DNA from: Flavobacteriales bacterium
Lineage (GTDB): Bacteria > Bacteroidota > Bacteroidia > Flavobacteriales_D > Crocinitomicaceae
DNA length: 64,000 nucleotides
Direction of reading: 5' to 3'
NCBI GenBank assembly: GCA_947470515.1
Contig: CANITF010000001.1
Location: forward strand, 62,001-126,000
In this document: positions 1-7,457 of the stretch, in pieces
Layout: every line of letters begins with the position of its first letter
Numbering within the stretch: the stretch's first letter is position 1
Position numbers and translations under genes: made by a program
Notes under the pieces: model-generated
Database searches by the model: none
Told to the model about the DNA's origin: nothing
What the model saw: only the letters and a program-made list of their open reading frames with translations

Positions 1-747
1 GGAACGCAATAAACGATAAACGTGGTTGCGGTCTCCTTCAAACTGCAAAACAGCATCAACCATGTGTTCCAAAACTTTTGGTCCAGCCAATGATCCTTCT
101 TTGGTGATGTGTCCAATTAAAAATACCGGAACACCCGTTTGTTTCGCATATCTCAATAATTGCGCAGTGCATTCCCGAACTTGCGAAATACTTCCAGGCG
201 AACTTTCTATTTGGGTAGAATAAAGTGTTTGAATGGAATCAATAATCAAAAGCTGAGGGTGCGTTTCTTCAGCTTGCAAAAAGATATTTTGAATATTTGT
301 TTCTGTAAGGATATAACATTGCTGATTGGTCAAGCCAATGCGTTCAGCACGCATTTTGATTTGTTGTTCACTTTCTTCTCCAGAAACATACAACACATTC
401 AATTGATCTTCATCAACTGCCATTTGTAAGAGCAAGGTTGATTTCCCAATTCCGGGCTCGCCACCAAATAGAATCAAAGATCCTGGAACTAATCCCCCAC
501 CTAAAACACGGTTCAATTCAGCGTCTTTTAAAAATATACGAACATGTTCTTGGTTTTCAATCGTATGAATCGCTTGAGGTTTAGAATTTCTTGTTGAGGA
601 TGAAAAGGCAACAACAGAAGGAATATTTTTCTCAATAATTTCTTCTACAAATGTATTCCATTCCCCACATGATGGACATTTTCCCAACCATTTCGGGGTT
701 TCATGCCCACAATTTTGACAGAAATATGCTGATTTTACTTTAGCCAT
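1..747 (-). CDS. radA: DNA repair protein RadA (Sms), partial
   Basis: The open frame starts at 747 and runs off the left edge, leaving 249 N-terminal codons. It begins MAKVKSAYFCQNCG and carries the C4 zinc finger (CxxC...CPSCGEW, residues about 10-30), followed by a RecA-like ATPase core with Walker A GGEPGIGKST and a Walker B-like LLIIDSIQT. RadA is a cytoplasmic RecA-family motor that promotes branch migration of recombination intermediates. The Lon-like C-terminal domain lies outside the window. A TGATTCT-T-AGAATCA dyad (786-800) lies about 40 bases upstream of the start. The family assignment is secure. Confidence 0.95.
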   Translation of the reverse strand, partial: MAKVKSAYFCQNCGHETPKWLGKCPSCGEWNTFVEEIIEKNIPSVVAFSSSTRNSKPQAIHTIENQEHVRIFLKDAELNRVLGGGLVPGSLILFGGEPGIGKSTLLLQMAVDEDQLNVLYVSGEESEQQIKMRAERIGLTNQQCYILTETNIQNIFLQAEETHPQLLIIDSIQTLYSTQIESSPGSISQVRECTAQLLRYAKQTGVPVFLIGHITKEGSLAGPKVLEHMVDAVLQFEGDRNHVYRLLRS

Positions 748-785
748 TTTTAATCGATTAGGTATAAAGGTAAAAGGAAAAAGTG

Positions 786-800
786 TGATTCTTAGAATCA
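786..800. promoter_or_regulatory. 7-1-7 palindrome upstream of radA
   Basis: A perfect inverted repeat TGATTCT-T-AGAATCA lies between the radA start (747) and the M42 peptidase remnant. Its size and symmetry suit a dimeric regulator. No regulator can be named from sequence alone, and chance occurrence is possible in AT-rich DNA. Confidence 0.3.
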
Positions 801-833
801 AATTACTTTTTACTTCTTCCTTTTTCCATTATT

Positions 834-1078
834 TTTAAATTCAGTGCTTTTATCAAAACAACTTTAAAATGGCAACCTGAGATTTTAACTGCTGGCGGAA
901 CTGACACAGCAGGTATTCAACGAATGACCGAAGGGGAATCTATCGCGGGTGCTGTGAGTATTCCAACCGTCATTTGCACCAAGTTATTGAGATGGCACAC
1001 AAAGATGATATTCAAGGAAGTATTGATTTATTAGTGGCTTGTGTGAGTGAATTGGATAAACATGATTGGCGTTTTTAA
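834..1078 (+). pseudogene. M42 family metallopeptidase C-terminal remnant
   Basis: Translation from about 834 gives FSAFIKTTLKWQPEILTAGG, followed by TDTAGIQRM and then AGAVSIPT. The frame is then lost, and shifting by one base restores RHLHQVIEMAHKDD and a tail ending ELDKHDWRF-stop. This matches the C-terminal part of M42 aminopeptidases (GGTDxxxI, SIPTRxxH motifs). A single C appears to be missing near 974 and the upstream two thirds of the gene is absent. It is a 5'-truncated, frameshifted remnant. Confidence 0.75.
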
Positions 1079-1086
1079 GTAAACAA

Positions 1087-3285
1087 TCAAAAAGAAGCTC
1101 CAATACTTAAAAAAACAGTTCTTCCATTGCCAGGTAAAATGCCAGGTCCAGGATATCCCCCTGCCCTGCGAGTTGCATATTTTTCATCAGCAATATTATT
1201 TACTCCAGCTTTAACATTGTAACGCTCCATAAACTTATATGAAAGAGAAGCATCCATAACTTGGTATGCAGAAAGTTTACCTATAGTTCCTGTAGAATTA
1301 GGGGTTTCAGTATTTGCCGCATCTGTAAAGACATTCCCAACACAACTTAACTGAAATGTAGCTGAAAATCCTTTAATAGAATAAGTTGCACCAAAGCGGT
1401 GAATATACTGAGGTGCATTTTCAACACGTTTATTTTCAATTGATTTTGATGGGTCATTAACGATAGAGGGGTTATTCCATTTCACATAAGTTGCATTAAT
1501 GAATGAATTGGAAGCAAAAAGATTGAGGTTGCCAATTTTTGAATAGTTTGTGAAAATTTTTATCGGATTTATTTCAATATAAGATTCAACACCTTTGCTT
1601 ACGGAAGTGCCAATGTTTGTTTTGAATGGCACTCCATTTTGAGTGATTGTTCCAATTCTGTTTTCATAATTCAGATAAAATATACCTATGTCAAAGCTTA
1701 AATAACTTTTCACCGTACCTCTATAACCAAAGTCAGCATTAAAGCCACTAGCATCTTTTAAGGCTGGATCAATTATTTCTGTCGTTGCAGAAGGTGTAAG
1801 TTCCGAAAAAGTAACAGGTCGATAAGCCAAAGAATAGTTTGCATAAAGATTCGTCATTTCAGTTACTTTAAATTCACCACCTAATCCATAAAGTAAAATT
1901 TGACGTTCTTTTTTGTTTGCACCAATTGCACCAGTTGAAGAAGTATTGATGTATCCTTCACTTTGATTTTTAATATATTCAAAACGAATTCCTGGAACTA
2001 CTTTTATTCTTTTGCCTATTTGGAAAATATTTTCGGCAAACACAGCATAATTTACTGTACTAAACTCTAAAGATCTTCCAAACTGGAGATTGGTCAATGT
2101 AAGATCAAAATCAGCCCCTGTTGTACCAACCCCTAGTTGATTTCTTTTTGTACTTCCTGAATATGCACGTAATCCTCCGGCAAAAACATTCTGTTGCCCA
2201 AGCAATTTATATTTCACTGAAACCCTTGCTTCAGCCCCATAATTTTGATACTTATCCATATCTACTTGTCTCGCATTATATTGCAGCGTCACAGGATTTA
2301 TGCTGTCTTTAGTCGTAATAGACTTCGTGAAGCCGACGCTATTTCTTTCGGCAATAGTCACAAACGATTTTAATTGAAAATTCACAGTTTTCGAAATATT
2401 ATATTTAACAATGAAAGAAGCCACATTAAAAGGAGCACTAAACCAATTTCTTTCTCTTGAAGATTGACGTGGATTTTCTTCAAACTGTGCATCGGTTAAG
2501 CCCCCAGCCTGTTGACTTTTGTAATTCATTTTACTATACTCCGCTGAGATAATTATTTTTTTTGTCAATTGATAATTTGCGGAGATAAATCCTGTATAAA
2601 TCGTATAAAGGCTATTTTCTCTCCAACCATCTGCTGCGCGATGGTGTAAAAATCCATAATATGAGAATTTCTTAGATGTTCCTCCAAGTGCATTAAACGT
2701 GTTAAATAAACCATAAGACCCTATTGTTTGTGACGTTTCAAAGGCAATAGGCTTAGTTGGATTTCCTTTTTTGATTTGATAGTTTACTAATCCACCAAAC
2801 TGTGGACCATATTGCAAAGATGCAGCACCTCGTATTACTTCAATTTTCTCTAAAGCTTCCATTGGTGGAGTATAATATGTCTCAGGATATCCAAAAACTT
2901 CAGAGTTTATTTCATAACCATTTTGACGGACATTAAATTCCCAAGAACGATTAGGACTTAAACCTCGAGCGCCTATTCCCGCTTGAATACCCGATGCATC
3001 ATTTTCCCAAATACTCATTCCAGGAACCTTTGCAAAGACTTGACGCGTATTATTAGTGCTTAAATCAGCATTAATTCTGTCCAACTGTATAACTTCGTTT
3101 TTTTTCCCAGCATATATAATGTTATCCTTCATGTCTGGCATTCTTTCTATCCCGCCAACACTATGTTCTGTTTGGATTAAAATTGTTGGTAAATTAATAA
3201 CCTTCGAAGTATCTTTTACTTGGGCGAATGTACTTGCATAGGTTGTTAAATGTAAAATTGCGGCAAGTAAAACTGATTTTTTCAT
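1087..3285 (-). CDS. TonB-dependent receptor, FecA-like
   Basis: This 732-residue outer membrane receptor has a signal peptide (residues 1-21, MKKSVLLAAILHLTTYASTFAQ). A plug domain follows at about 50-170 (FAKVPGMSIWENDASG, IEVIRGAASLQYGPQFGG), then a 22-strand type barrel ending in a terminal aromatic (FLSIGASF). There is no N-terminal carboxypeptidase-like domain. The plug and barrel resemble ferric-citrate/siderophore receptors, so iron-complex uptake is likely but the ligand is inferred. The promoter (3326-3356) and an upstream TTAGAAT-G-ATTCTAA dyad suggest metal-responsive control. The next gene downstream in the same direction would be radA, beyond the pseudogene. Confidence 0.88.
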   Translation of the reverse strand: MKKSVLLAAILHLTTYASTFAQVKDTSKVINLPTILIQTEHSVGGIERMPDMKDNIIYAGKKNEVIQLDRINADLSTNNTRQVFAKVPGMSIWENDASGIQAGIGARGLSPNRSWEFNVRQNGYEINSEVFGYPETYYTPPMEALEKIEVIRGAASLQYGPQFGGLVNYQIKKGNPTKPIAFETSQTIGSYGLFNTFNALGGTSKKFSYYGFLHHRAADGWRENSLYTIYTGFISANYQLTKKIIISAEYSKMNYKSQQAGGLTDAQFEENPRQSSRERNWFSAPFNVASFIVKYNISKTVNFQLKSFVTIAERNSVGFTKSITTKDSINPVTLQYNARQVDMDKYQNYGAEARVSVKYKLLGQQNVFAGGLRAYSGSTKRNQLGVGTTGADFDLTLTNLQFGRSLEFSTVNYAVFAENIFQIGKRIKVVPGIRFEYIKNQSEGYINTSSTGAIGANKKERQILLYGLGGEFKVTEMTNLYANYSLAYRPVTFSELTPSATTEIIDPALKDASGFNADFGYRGTVKSYLSFDIGIFYLNYENRIGTITQNGVPFKTNIGTSVSKGVESYIEINPIKIFTNYSKIGNLNLFASNSFINATYVKWNNPSIVNDPSKSIENKRVENAPQYIHRFGATYSIKGFSATFQLSCVGNVFTDAANTETPNSTGTIGKLSAYQVMDASLSYKFMERYNVKAGVNNIADEKYATRRAGGYPGPGILPGNGRTVFLSIGASF

Positions 3286-3325
3286 TCTTAAAATTCTTGA
3301 ATAATTAATCTTTATTTATTGACTA

Positions 3326-3356
3326 CAAAAGAACAGTTAGATCAAGGAAAGTGCAA
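3326..3356 (-). promoter_or_regulatory. Probable promoter of the FecA-like receptor
   Basis: On the minus strand a TTG (3354-3356) is separated by 20 bases from TTCTTTTG (3326-3333). This fits the Bacteroidota -33/-7 pattern except for the first bases of the -7 box. It lies about 40 bases upstream of the start codon at 3285. Confidence 0.45.
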
Positions 3357-3374
3357 TACCTTAAAAATGGTATA

Positions 3375-3389
3375 TTAGAATGATTCTAA
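3375..3389. promoter_or_regulatory. 7-1-7 palindromic operator candidate (Fur-like)
   Basis: TTAGAAT-G-ATTCTAA is a perfect dyad with the 7-1-7 geometry of Fur-family boxes. It is about 20 bases upstream of the predicted -33 element of the iron-type TonB receptor. That Fur binds here is inferred from geometry and gene function, not shown. Confidence 0.4.
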
Positions 3390-3404
3390 ATAATCAAACA
3401 CTTT

Positions 3405-3502
3405 AATTCATCAACTTCTCGCTAAAAATCGGTTTTTCTGCAATGGACATGGAAATTCGTTTACGCTGGCATGGTGAAAATCCTCCAGAACTGGAAATTT
3501 GA
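3405..3502 (+). pseudogene. Possible short coding remnant
   Basis: One plus-strand frame reads LKIGFSAMDMEIRLRWHGEN then PPELEI and a stop at 3500-3502. Its composition looks protein-like in an otherwise gene-free stretch. No family was recognised and no start or upstream domain is present. It may be the tail of a lost gene or chance. Confidence 0.25.
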
Positions 3503-3588
3503 AGGAATATAAGTTATAAATTACTGCAGATACGGTGAGGGTAATGGTTTAGGCTTATTTACAAAAACACTTTTCTCTTCCATTTATT

Positions 3589-3697
3589 AACTCCAACGGA
3601 GTTAAATGTTGACAGCGACGGAATTTATCCGTCGTGGAAAAAGGATTGGAATTAATAAGTTTTGGCATGTGTTTTTGGTAAAAACCATGACAAAACT
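3589..3697. repeat. Three-hairpin intergenic element, copy A
   Basis: Three successive dyads are present. The first is AACTCC-aac-GGAGTT (3589-3603). The second is CGACGGA-attta-TCCGTCG (3616-3634). The third is an outer AGTTTTG...CAAAACT stem (3658-3697) enclosing GTTTTT-ggt-AAAAAC (3671-3685). A second copy with the same architecture lies at 5416-5523. The rest of the 3286-3724 gap holds the promoter, the palindrome and the possible coding remnant described separately. Confidence 0.8.
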
Positions 3698-3724
3698 ATT
3701 CTAGAAAAAGATATGATTAACGTT

Positions 3725-4975
3725 TCACAAATTATCAATATTCAATTTACGCAATTTTGGTGTCAACCTAGCTGTAACAATTACTACCAAAATAGTTAAA
3801 ATTCCCCCCACAACAATTGACGGTTTTAAACCAAATGCTCTTGCTGTTGTTCCAGATTCAAAGGCTCCAATTTCATTTGAGGAACCAATAAAAATACCAT
3901 TTACAGCTGATACACGTCCACGCATATTATCTGGTGTTGATAATTGAAGTATCGTGTGTCGAATAACAACGCTGACGTTGTCAAAAGCTCCTGTTAAGAA
4001 CAAGAAAAATAACGCCCAATAGAAATTAGTTGACAAACCAAATAAGATAGTCGCTAATCCAAACGCTCCAACGGAAAGAAATAAATTTCGACCAGCATTT
4101 TTAGTAGGTGGTTTATAAGCAATGATCAGTGCCATTATTACAGCACCAATTGCAGGTGCAGCTCTTAGGAAACCTAATTCAATCGATCCAGCGTGTAAAA
4201 CTTTATCTGCAAAAGCGGGTAATAATGCAACAGCTCCTCCAAATAAAACCGCGAAAAGATCTAAAGTCAATGCTCCTAAAATCAATTGATTTTTAAAAAC
4301 AAATTTGATTCCAGCTGAAAGACTCTCAAACAACGATTCTGTTTTGTCCTTTGCAGGAATTGGTTTTGAAGCAATAAATAAAAACGCTAAGAATGCTAAA
4401 ATGATAAAGGAAATATCAACGGTATATGCAACAGTGTAATTTACTGCAATTAAAATTCCTGCTAAAGATGGCCCTAGAACTGAAGCAATGTGCCAAAAGG
4501 TACTGTTCCATGTTGCTGCATTTGCATAAAAAGCCCTAGGCACAATTTGCGACATGAAAGAGGGATAGGCTGCAGATAAAAATCCACGAATTATTCCAAC
4601 AAAAGCAATTGCTATGAAAATAGGAGTTGTCCCAAAGTTTTTAATTACATGAACCGTATCCAATGAAAAATACAAGAGTAAACTTGTAACTAGAATGAAT
4701 AAAAAACTGAAGAAAAGAATAATATATTTTCTATTGAACGAATCAGCAATGTGACCAGAAAACAACGAAATTATAATAAAAGGAATCGCTTCAGTAAGGC
4801 CTATCATTCCTAAAGCCAAAACATCATGGGTAAGATCATAAACTTGCCAGCCGACAATCACACTTTGCATTTGAATACCTAAAGTCAAGAAAAAGCGATT
4901 CGCCAAAAAGAAATTGAATTCTTTAATTCTTAATACAGCAAACGGATCGTGCTTTTCTTTTTTTGATTCAGTCAT
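3725..4975 (-). CDS. MFS transporter (EntS/H+ antiporter-like)
   Basis: A 416-residue major facilitator with about 11-12 hydrophobic helices and an MFS signature near residues 65-85 (GHIADSFNRKYII). A central loop (around 205-220, rich in charged residues) separates the two six-helix halves. The sequence resembles the EntS/MefA type drug:H+ antiporter group, whose members export siderophores or macrolides from the cytoplasm. Being next to an iron-type TonB receptor makes siderophore or metabolite export an attractive but unproven idea. The substrate cannot be deduced. Confidence 0.85.
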   Translation of the reverse strand: MTESKKEKHDPFAVLRIKEFNFFLANRFFLTLGIQMQSVIVGWQVYDLTHDVLALGMIGLTEAIPFIIISLFSGHIADSFNRKYIILFFSFLFILVTSLLLYFSLDTVHVIKNFGTTPIFIAIAFVGIIRGFLSAAYPSFMSQIVPRAFYANAATWNSTFWHIASVLGPSLAGILIAVNYTVAYTVDISFIILAFLAFLFIASKPIPAKDKTESLFESLSAGIKFVFKNQLILGALTLDLFAVLFGGAVALLPAFADKVLHAGSIELGFLRAAPAIGAVIMALIIAYKPPTKNAGRNLFLSVGAFGLATILFGLSTNFYWALFFLFLTGAFDNVSVVIRHTILQLSTPDNMRGRVSAVNGIFIGSSNEIGAFESGTTARAFGLKPSIVVGGILTILVVIVTARLTPKLRKLNIDNL

Positions 4976-5072
4976 GTTTTCAAAAAAGTTAAAGTCTTTA
5001 TGGGTGCAGTAATATATGGTTAATTCCAGTTTAAATTGTCACATTTTTTTTGGAACAAATAGGTGTTGCCCT

Positions 5073-5363
5073 CTACTTATCCAATACCTTTGGAATTCTA
5101 AAATAGTCCGAATCCTTTTTAGGAGCATTTTTCAACCCTTCATCTTGTGTAATCGAATCAACAGCAACGTCTTCACGCAGGTTGTTATATCCTTCAGTCA
5201 TGAAAATTAATGGTTCAACATTGTCTGTGTTCACTTCACTCAATTTATCCATGAATGAAATGATGTTTTCCATGTCTTGAATGATAGCTTGTTTTTTATC
5301 TCCTTCAAATTCAAGTCGCGCTAAATGTGCAATATGGTCAACAATTTCTTCTGTAATTTTCAT
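5073..5363 (-). CDS. gatC: Asp-tRNA(Asn)/Glu-tRNA(Gln) amidotransferase subunit GatC
   Basis: A 96-residue protein with the standard GatC layout: an N-terminal helix pair (EEIVDHIAHLARLEF), an acidic helix (DMENIISFMDKL) and the conserved turn NTDNVEPL. It ends with the extended segment LREDVAVDS...APKKDSDYFRIPKVLD that threads between GatA and GatB. GatCAB converts misacylated Glu-tRNA(Gln) or Asp-tRNA(Asn) to the amide form. gatA and gatB are not in the window, so the subunits are unlinked here, which is common in Bacteroidota. Confidence 0.95.
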   Translation of the reverse strand: MKITEEIVDHIAHLARLEFEGDKKQAIIQDMENIISFMDKLSEVNTDNVEPLIFMTEGYNNLREDVAVDSITQDEGLKNAPKKDSDYFRIPKVLDK

Positions 5364-5415
5364 GGTGTAAAAATAGTAAAATGATTTAATCCTATTTCGT
5401 TACTTTCCCCAAAAA

Positions 5416-5523
5416 AACTCCAGAGGAGTTAAATGTTTGCAACGACGGATGAAATCCGTCGTGGAGAAAAGTCGAAATTCAGTTTTGGCGTGTGTCCGAC
5501 AGCTGGCGGACCATGACAAAACT
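5416..5523. repeat. Three-hairpin intergenic element, copy B
   Basis: This copy has the same order as the element at 3589-3697: AACTCC-aga-GGAGTT (5416-5430), CGACGGAT-gaa-ATCCGTCG (5443-5461) and an outer AGTTTTG...CAAAACT stem (5481-5523). The inner stem is GTCCG...CGGAC instead of GTTTTT...AAAAAC. The sequence is replaced but pairing is preserved. Confidence 0.8.
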
Positions 5524-5570
5524 AATCTAAAGAAATTAACGAAGATTTAATGATTCTAAAAGCTCTTTCC

Positions 5571-6338
5571 TTATTTGTTGTGAATCAACCCAGGATGTTC
5601 CTTAATCAACGATTCATTGATCTTATCAAAACAAACCCCCAATACTTCTAATTCCGTCATTTCAGCAATTGCTTCCGTTTTAATTGCTTCATGAACATAA
5701 ACTTTTGAAATACCTGGTCTTGCAGGCCCTAACAAGTTTGTTGGATCTGAAAATAATTTATAATGATTGGTAAATGTTACAGGAATAATAGGAACATCTA
5801 ATGCTTTTGCCAATTTGAAAGCACCTTTTTTAAAAGGAATCATGGCAGGACTCCCTTCATCTGGAATTCCACCTTCAGGAAAAATAACGAGCGACCAACC
5901 TTCCTTTACAGCTTTTTTGGCTAAGATGAACGATGTTGCAGCTTTACTTCTATCTTTTCTGTAGACAGGAATGTTCAACCCTTTGAAATACGTTCGAATA
6001 ATTGGGTAACTCAAGATCTCTCCTTTTCCGAGAAACAAAAAAGGATGTTTCGGAAGAATTGAATACATGAAAAAGATGTCCAGATAGGAAGAATGGTTTG
6101 CAACAATAATATATGGCCCTTCAGGAATTGGAGAATCAATTACTTTTTTAACGCGGTAGAAACAAAAAACGCGCATCATCCAACTCCAAAACACAAACAA
6201 ACGAAAACTGATTTTTTTCCATTTTTTGTTCGACAACAAGACCCAAAAAAAAGGGTAAAGTGCCACAGCGAAAATCACAAAGATTACCGCAACATAACAT
6301 TTCCAAAGTAGGGAGAAAAGTCCTTTGATTGTGTTCAT
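5571..6338 (-). CDS. plsC: 1-acyl-sn-glycerol-3-phosphate acyltransferase
   Basis: A 255-residue inner-membrane acyltransferase that transfers the second acyl chain in phosphatidic acid synthesis. There is an N-terminal hydrophobic helix (residues 8-35), then the catalytic HX4D motif NHSSYLD (H82, D87). The substrate-binding block FPEGGI follows (E155) and then a PVTF segment. The family usually spans 230-260 residues, so it appears complete. It is divergent from trpS, whose start is about 90 bases away. A lyso-ornithine acyltransferase role is an alternative, since PlsC-fold enzymes share these motifs. Confidence 0.9.
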   Translation of the reverse strand: MNTIKGLFSLLWKCYVAVIFVIFAVALYPFFWVLLSNKKWKKISFRLFVFWSWMMRVFCFYRVKKVIDSPIPEGPYIIVANHSSYLDIFFMYSILPKHPFLFLGKGEILSYPIIRTYFKGLNIPVYRKDRSKAATSFILAKKAVKEGWSLVIFPEGGIPDEGSPAMIPFKKGAFKLAKALDVPIIPVTFTNHYKLFSDPTNLLGPARPGISKVYVHEAIKTEAIAEMTELEVLGVCFDKINESLIKEHPGLIHNK

Positions 6339-6430
6339 TTCCTCAAAAATACTCTTTTCAAAGACTTGAAACGCGCTACGTCTATGTTTTCAATGAAAAT
6401 AACTAAATTCGCCTAAATAAAAAAAAGAGT

Positions 6431-7399
6431 ATGGCTCGAATTCTTACCGGAGTGCAAAGCACAGGAACACCTCACTTAGGCAATTTGTTAGGCGCAATAA
6501 TTCCTGCAATTGAAATGGCAAACAAACCTGAAAACGATTCGTTTTTATTCATTGCCGACATGCACTCGTTGACACAAATTAAAGATGGAAATGTTTTGCG
6601 TGAAAACACTTACAGCACTGCTGCAACATGGCTTTCTTTTGGATTGGATACCGAACGAGTTATTTTTTATCGTCAATCAGATGTTCCTCAAACGGCTGAA
6701 TTATCATGGTATTTGAGCTGTTTTTTTCCATTTCAACGTTTGACTTTAGCCCATTCCTTCAAAGATAAAGCAGATCGTTTAGAAGATGTAAATGCTGGAT
6801 TGTTTACCTATCCTATGTTAATGGCAGCAGATATTTTATTGTATGACGCTGAATTTGTTCCGGTAGGAAAAGATCAATTGCAACATATAGAAATTACGAG
6901 AGATGTTGCTTCACGTTTTAATTTTGAAATGGGAGAAACGTTTGTTTTACCCGAAGCAAAAATTGAAAAGGACAACATGTATGTTCTCGGAACGGATGGA
7001 CACAAAATGAGTAAATCGCGCAATAATTTCATCAATATATTCTTGCCAGACAAAGAATTAAAAAAGCAGGTGATGTCAATTTTAAGTGATAGTAAAGGTT
7101 TGGAAGAGCCGAAAGACCCTGAAACGTGCCATATATTTGCGATGTATCAGTTATTGGCGAATGAAGAACAAGTCAGTGAGATGAGACAAAAATATACCGC
7201 AGGAGGTTATGGTTATGGGCATGCAAAAACGGCTTTATTTGAATTAATTTTGACCAAATATGCTGCTCAAAGAGAAAAATACAATTATTTAATGGCGAAT
7301 AAAACGGAAATTGATGTGGCGCTTAAAATTGGTTCTGAAAAGGCTAGAAACGTTGCGCAGAATGTTATCAACCGCGTAAGAAGCAAAGTAGGCTATTAA
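6431..7399 (+). CDS. trpS: Tryptophanyl-tRNA synthetase
   Basis: A 322-residue class I aminoacyl-tRNA synthetase that charges tRNA-Trp. It has the HIGH-like motif PHLGN (residues 14-18), a TrpRS core with DILLYDAEFVPVGKDQLQHI around 134-153, and the KMSKS loop intact at 192-196. The C-terminal helical anticodon-binding region is present and the length is typical. The start ATG at 6431 follows an A-rich leader with no clear Shine-Dalgarno, as is usual in the phylum. Confidence 0.96.
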   Translation: MARILTGVQSTGTPHLGNLLGAIIPAIEMANKPENDSFLFIADMHSLTQIKDGNVLRENTYSTAATWLSFGLDTERVIFYRQSDVPQTAELSWYLSCFFPFQRLTLAHSFKDKADRLEDVNAGLFTYPMLMAADILLYDAEFVPVGKDQLQHIEITRDVASRFNFEMGETFVLPEAKIEKDNMYVLGTDGHKMSKSRNNFINIFLPDKELKKQVMSILSDSKGLEEPKDPETCHIFAMYQLLANEEQVSEMRQKYTAGGYGYGHAKTALFELILTKYAAQREKYNYLMANKTEIDVALKIGSEKARNVAQNVINRVRSKVGY

Positions 7400-7433
7400 T
7401 TTGATAGAATGTGAATACATTTTTTTATATTTG
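7400..7433 (+). promoter_or_regulatory. Promoter of the oligopeptide-binding lipoprotein
   Basis: TTTG at 7400-7403, a 22-base spacer and TATATTTG at 7426-7433 match the Bacteroidota -33/-7 consensus. Transcription would start near 7440, which supports translation from the ATG at 7458 rather than from the earlier TTG. Confidence 0.6.
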
Positions 7434-7457
7434 TGCTATTACAAAACCTATAAAACC

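Noticed and set aside
7401-7457. N-terminal extension of the oligopeptide-binding protein
   Set aside because: It overlaps a strong promoter and precedes a clear lipoprotein signal peptide starting at 7458.
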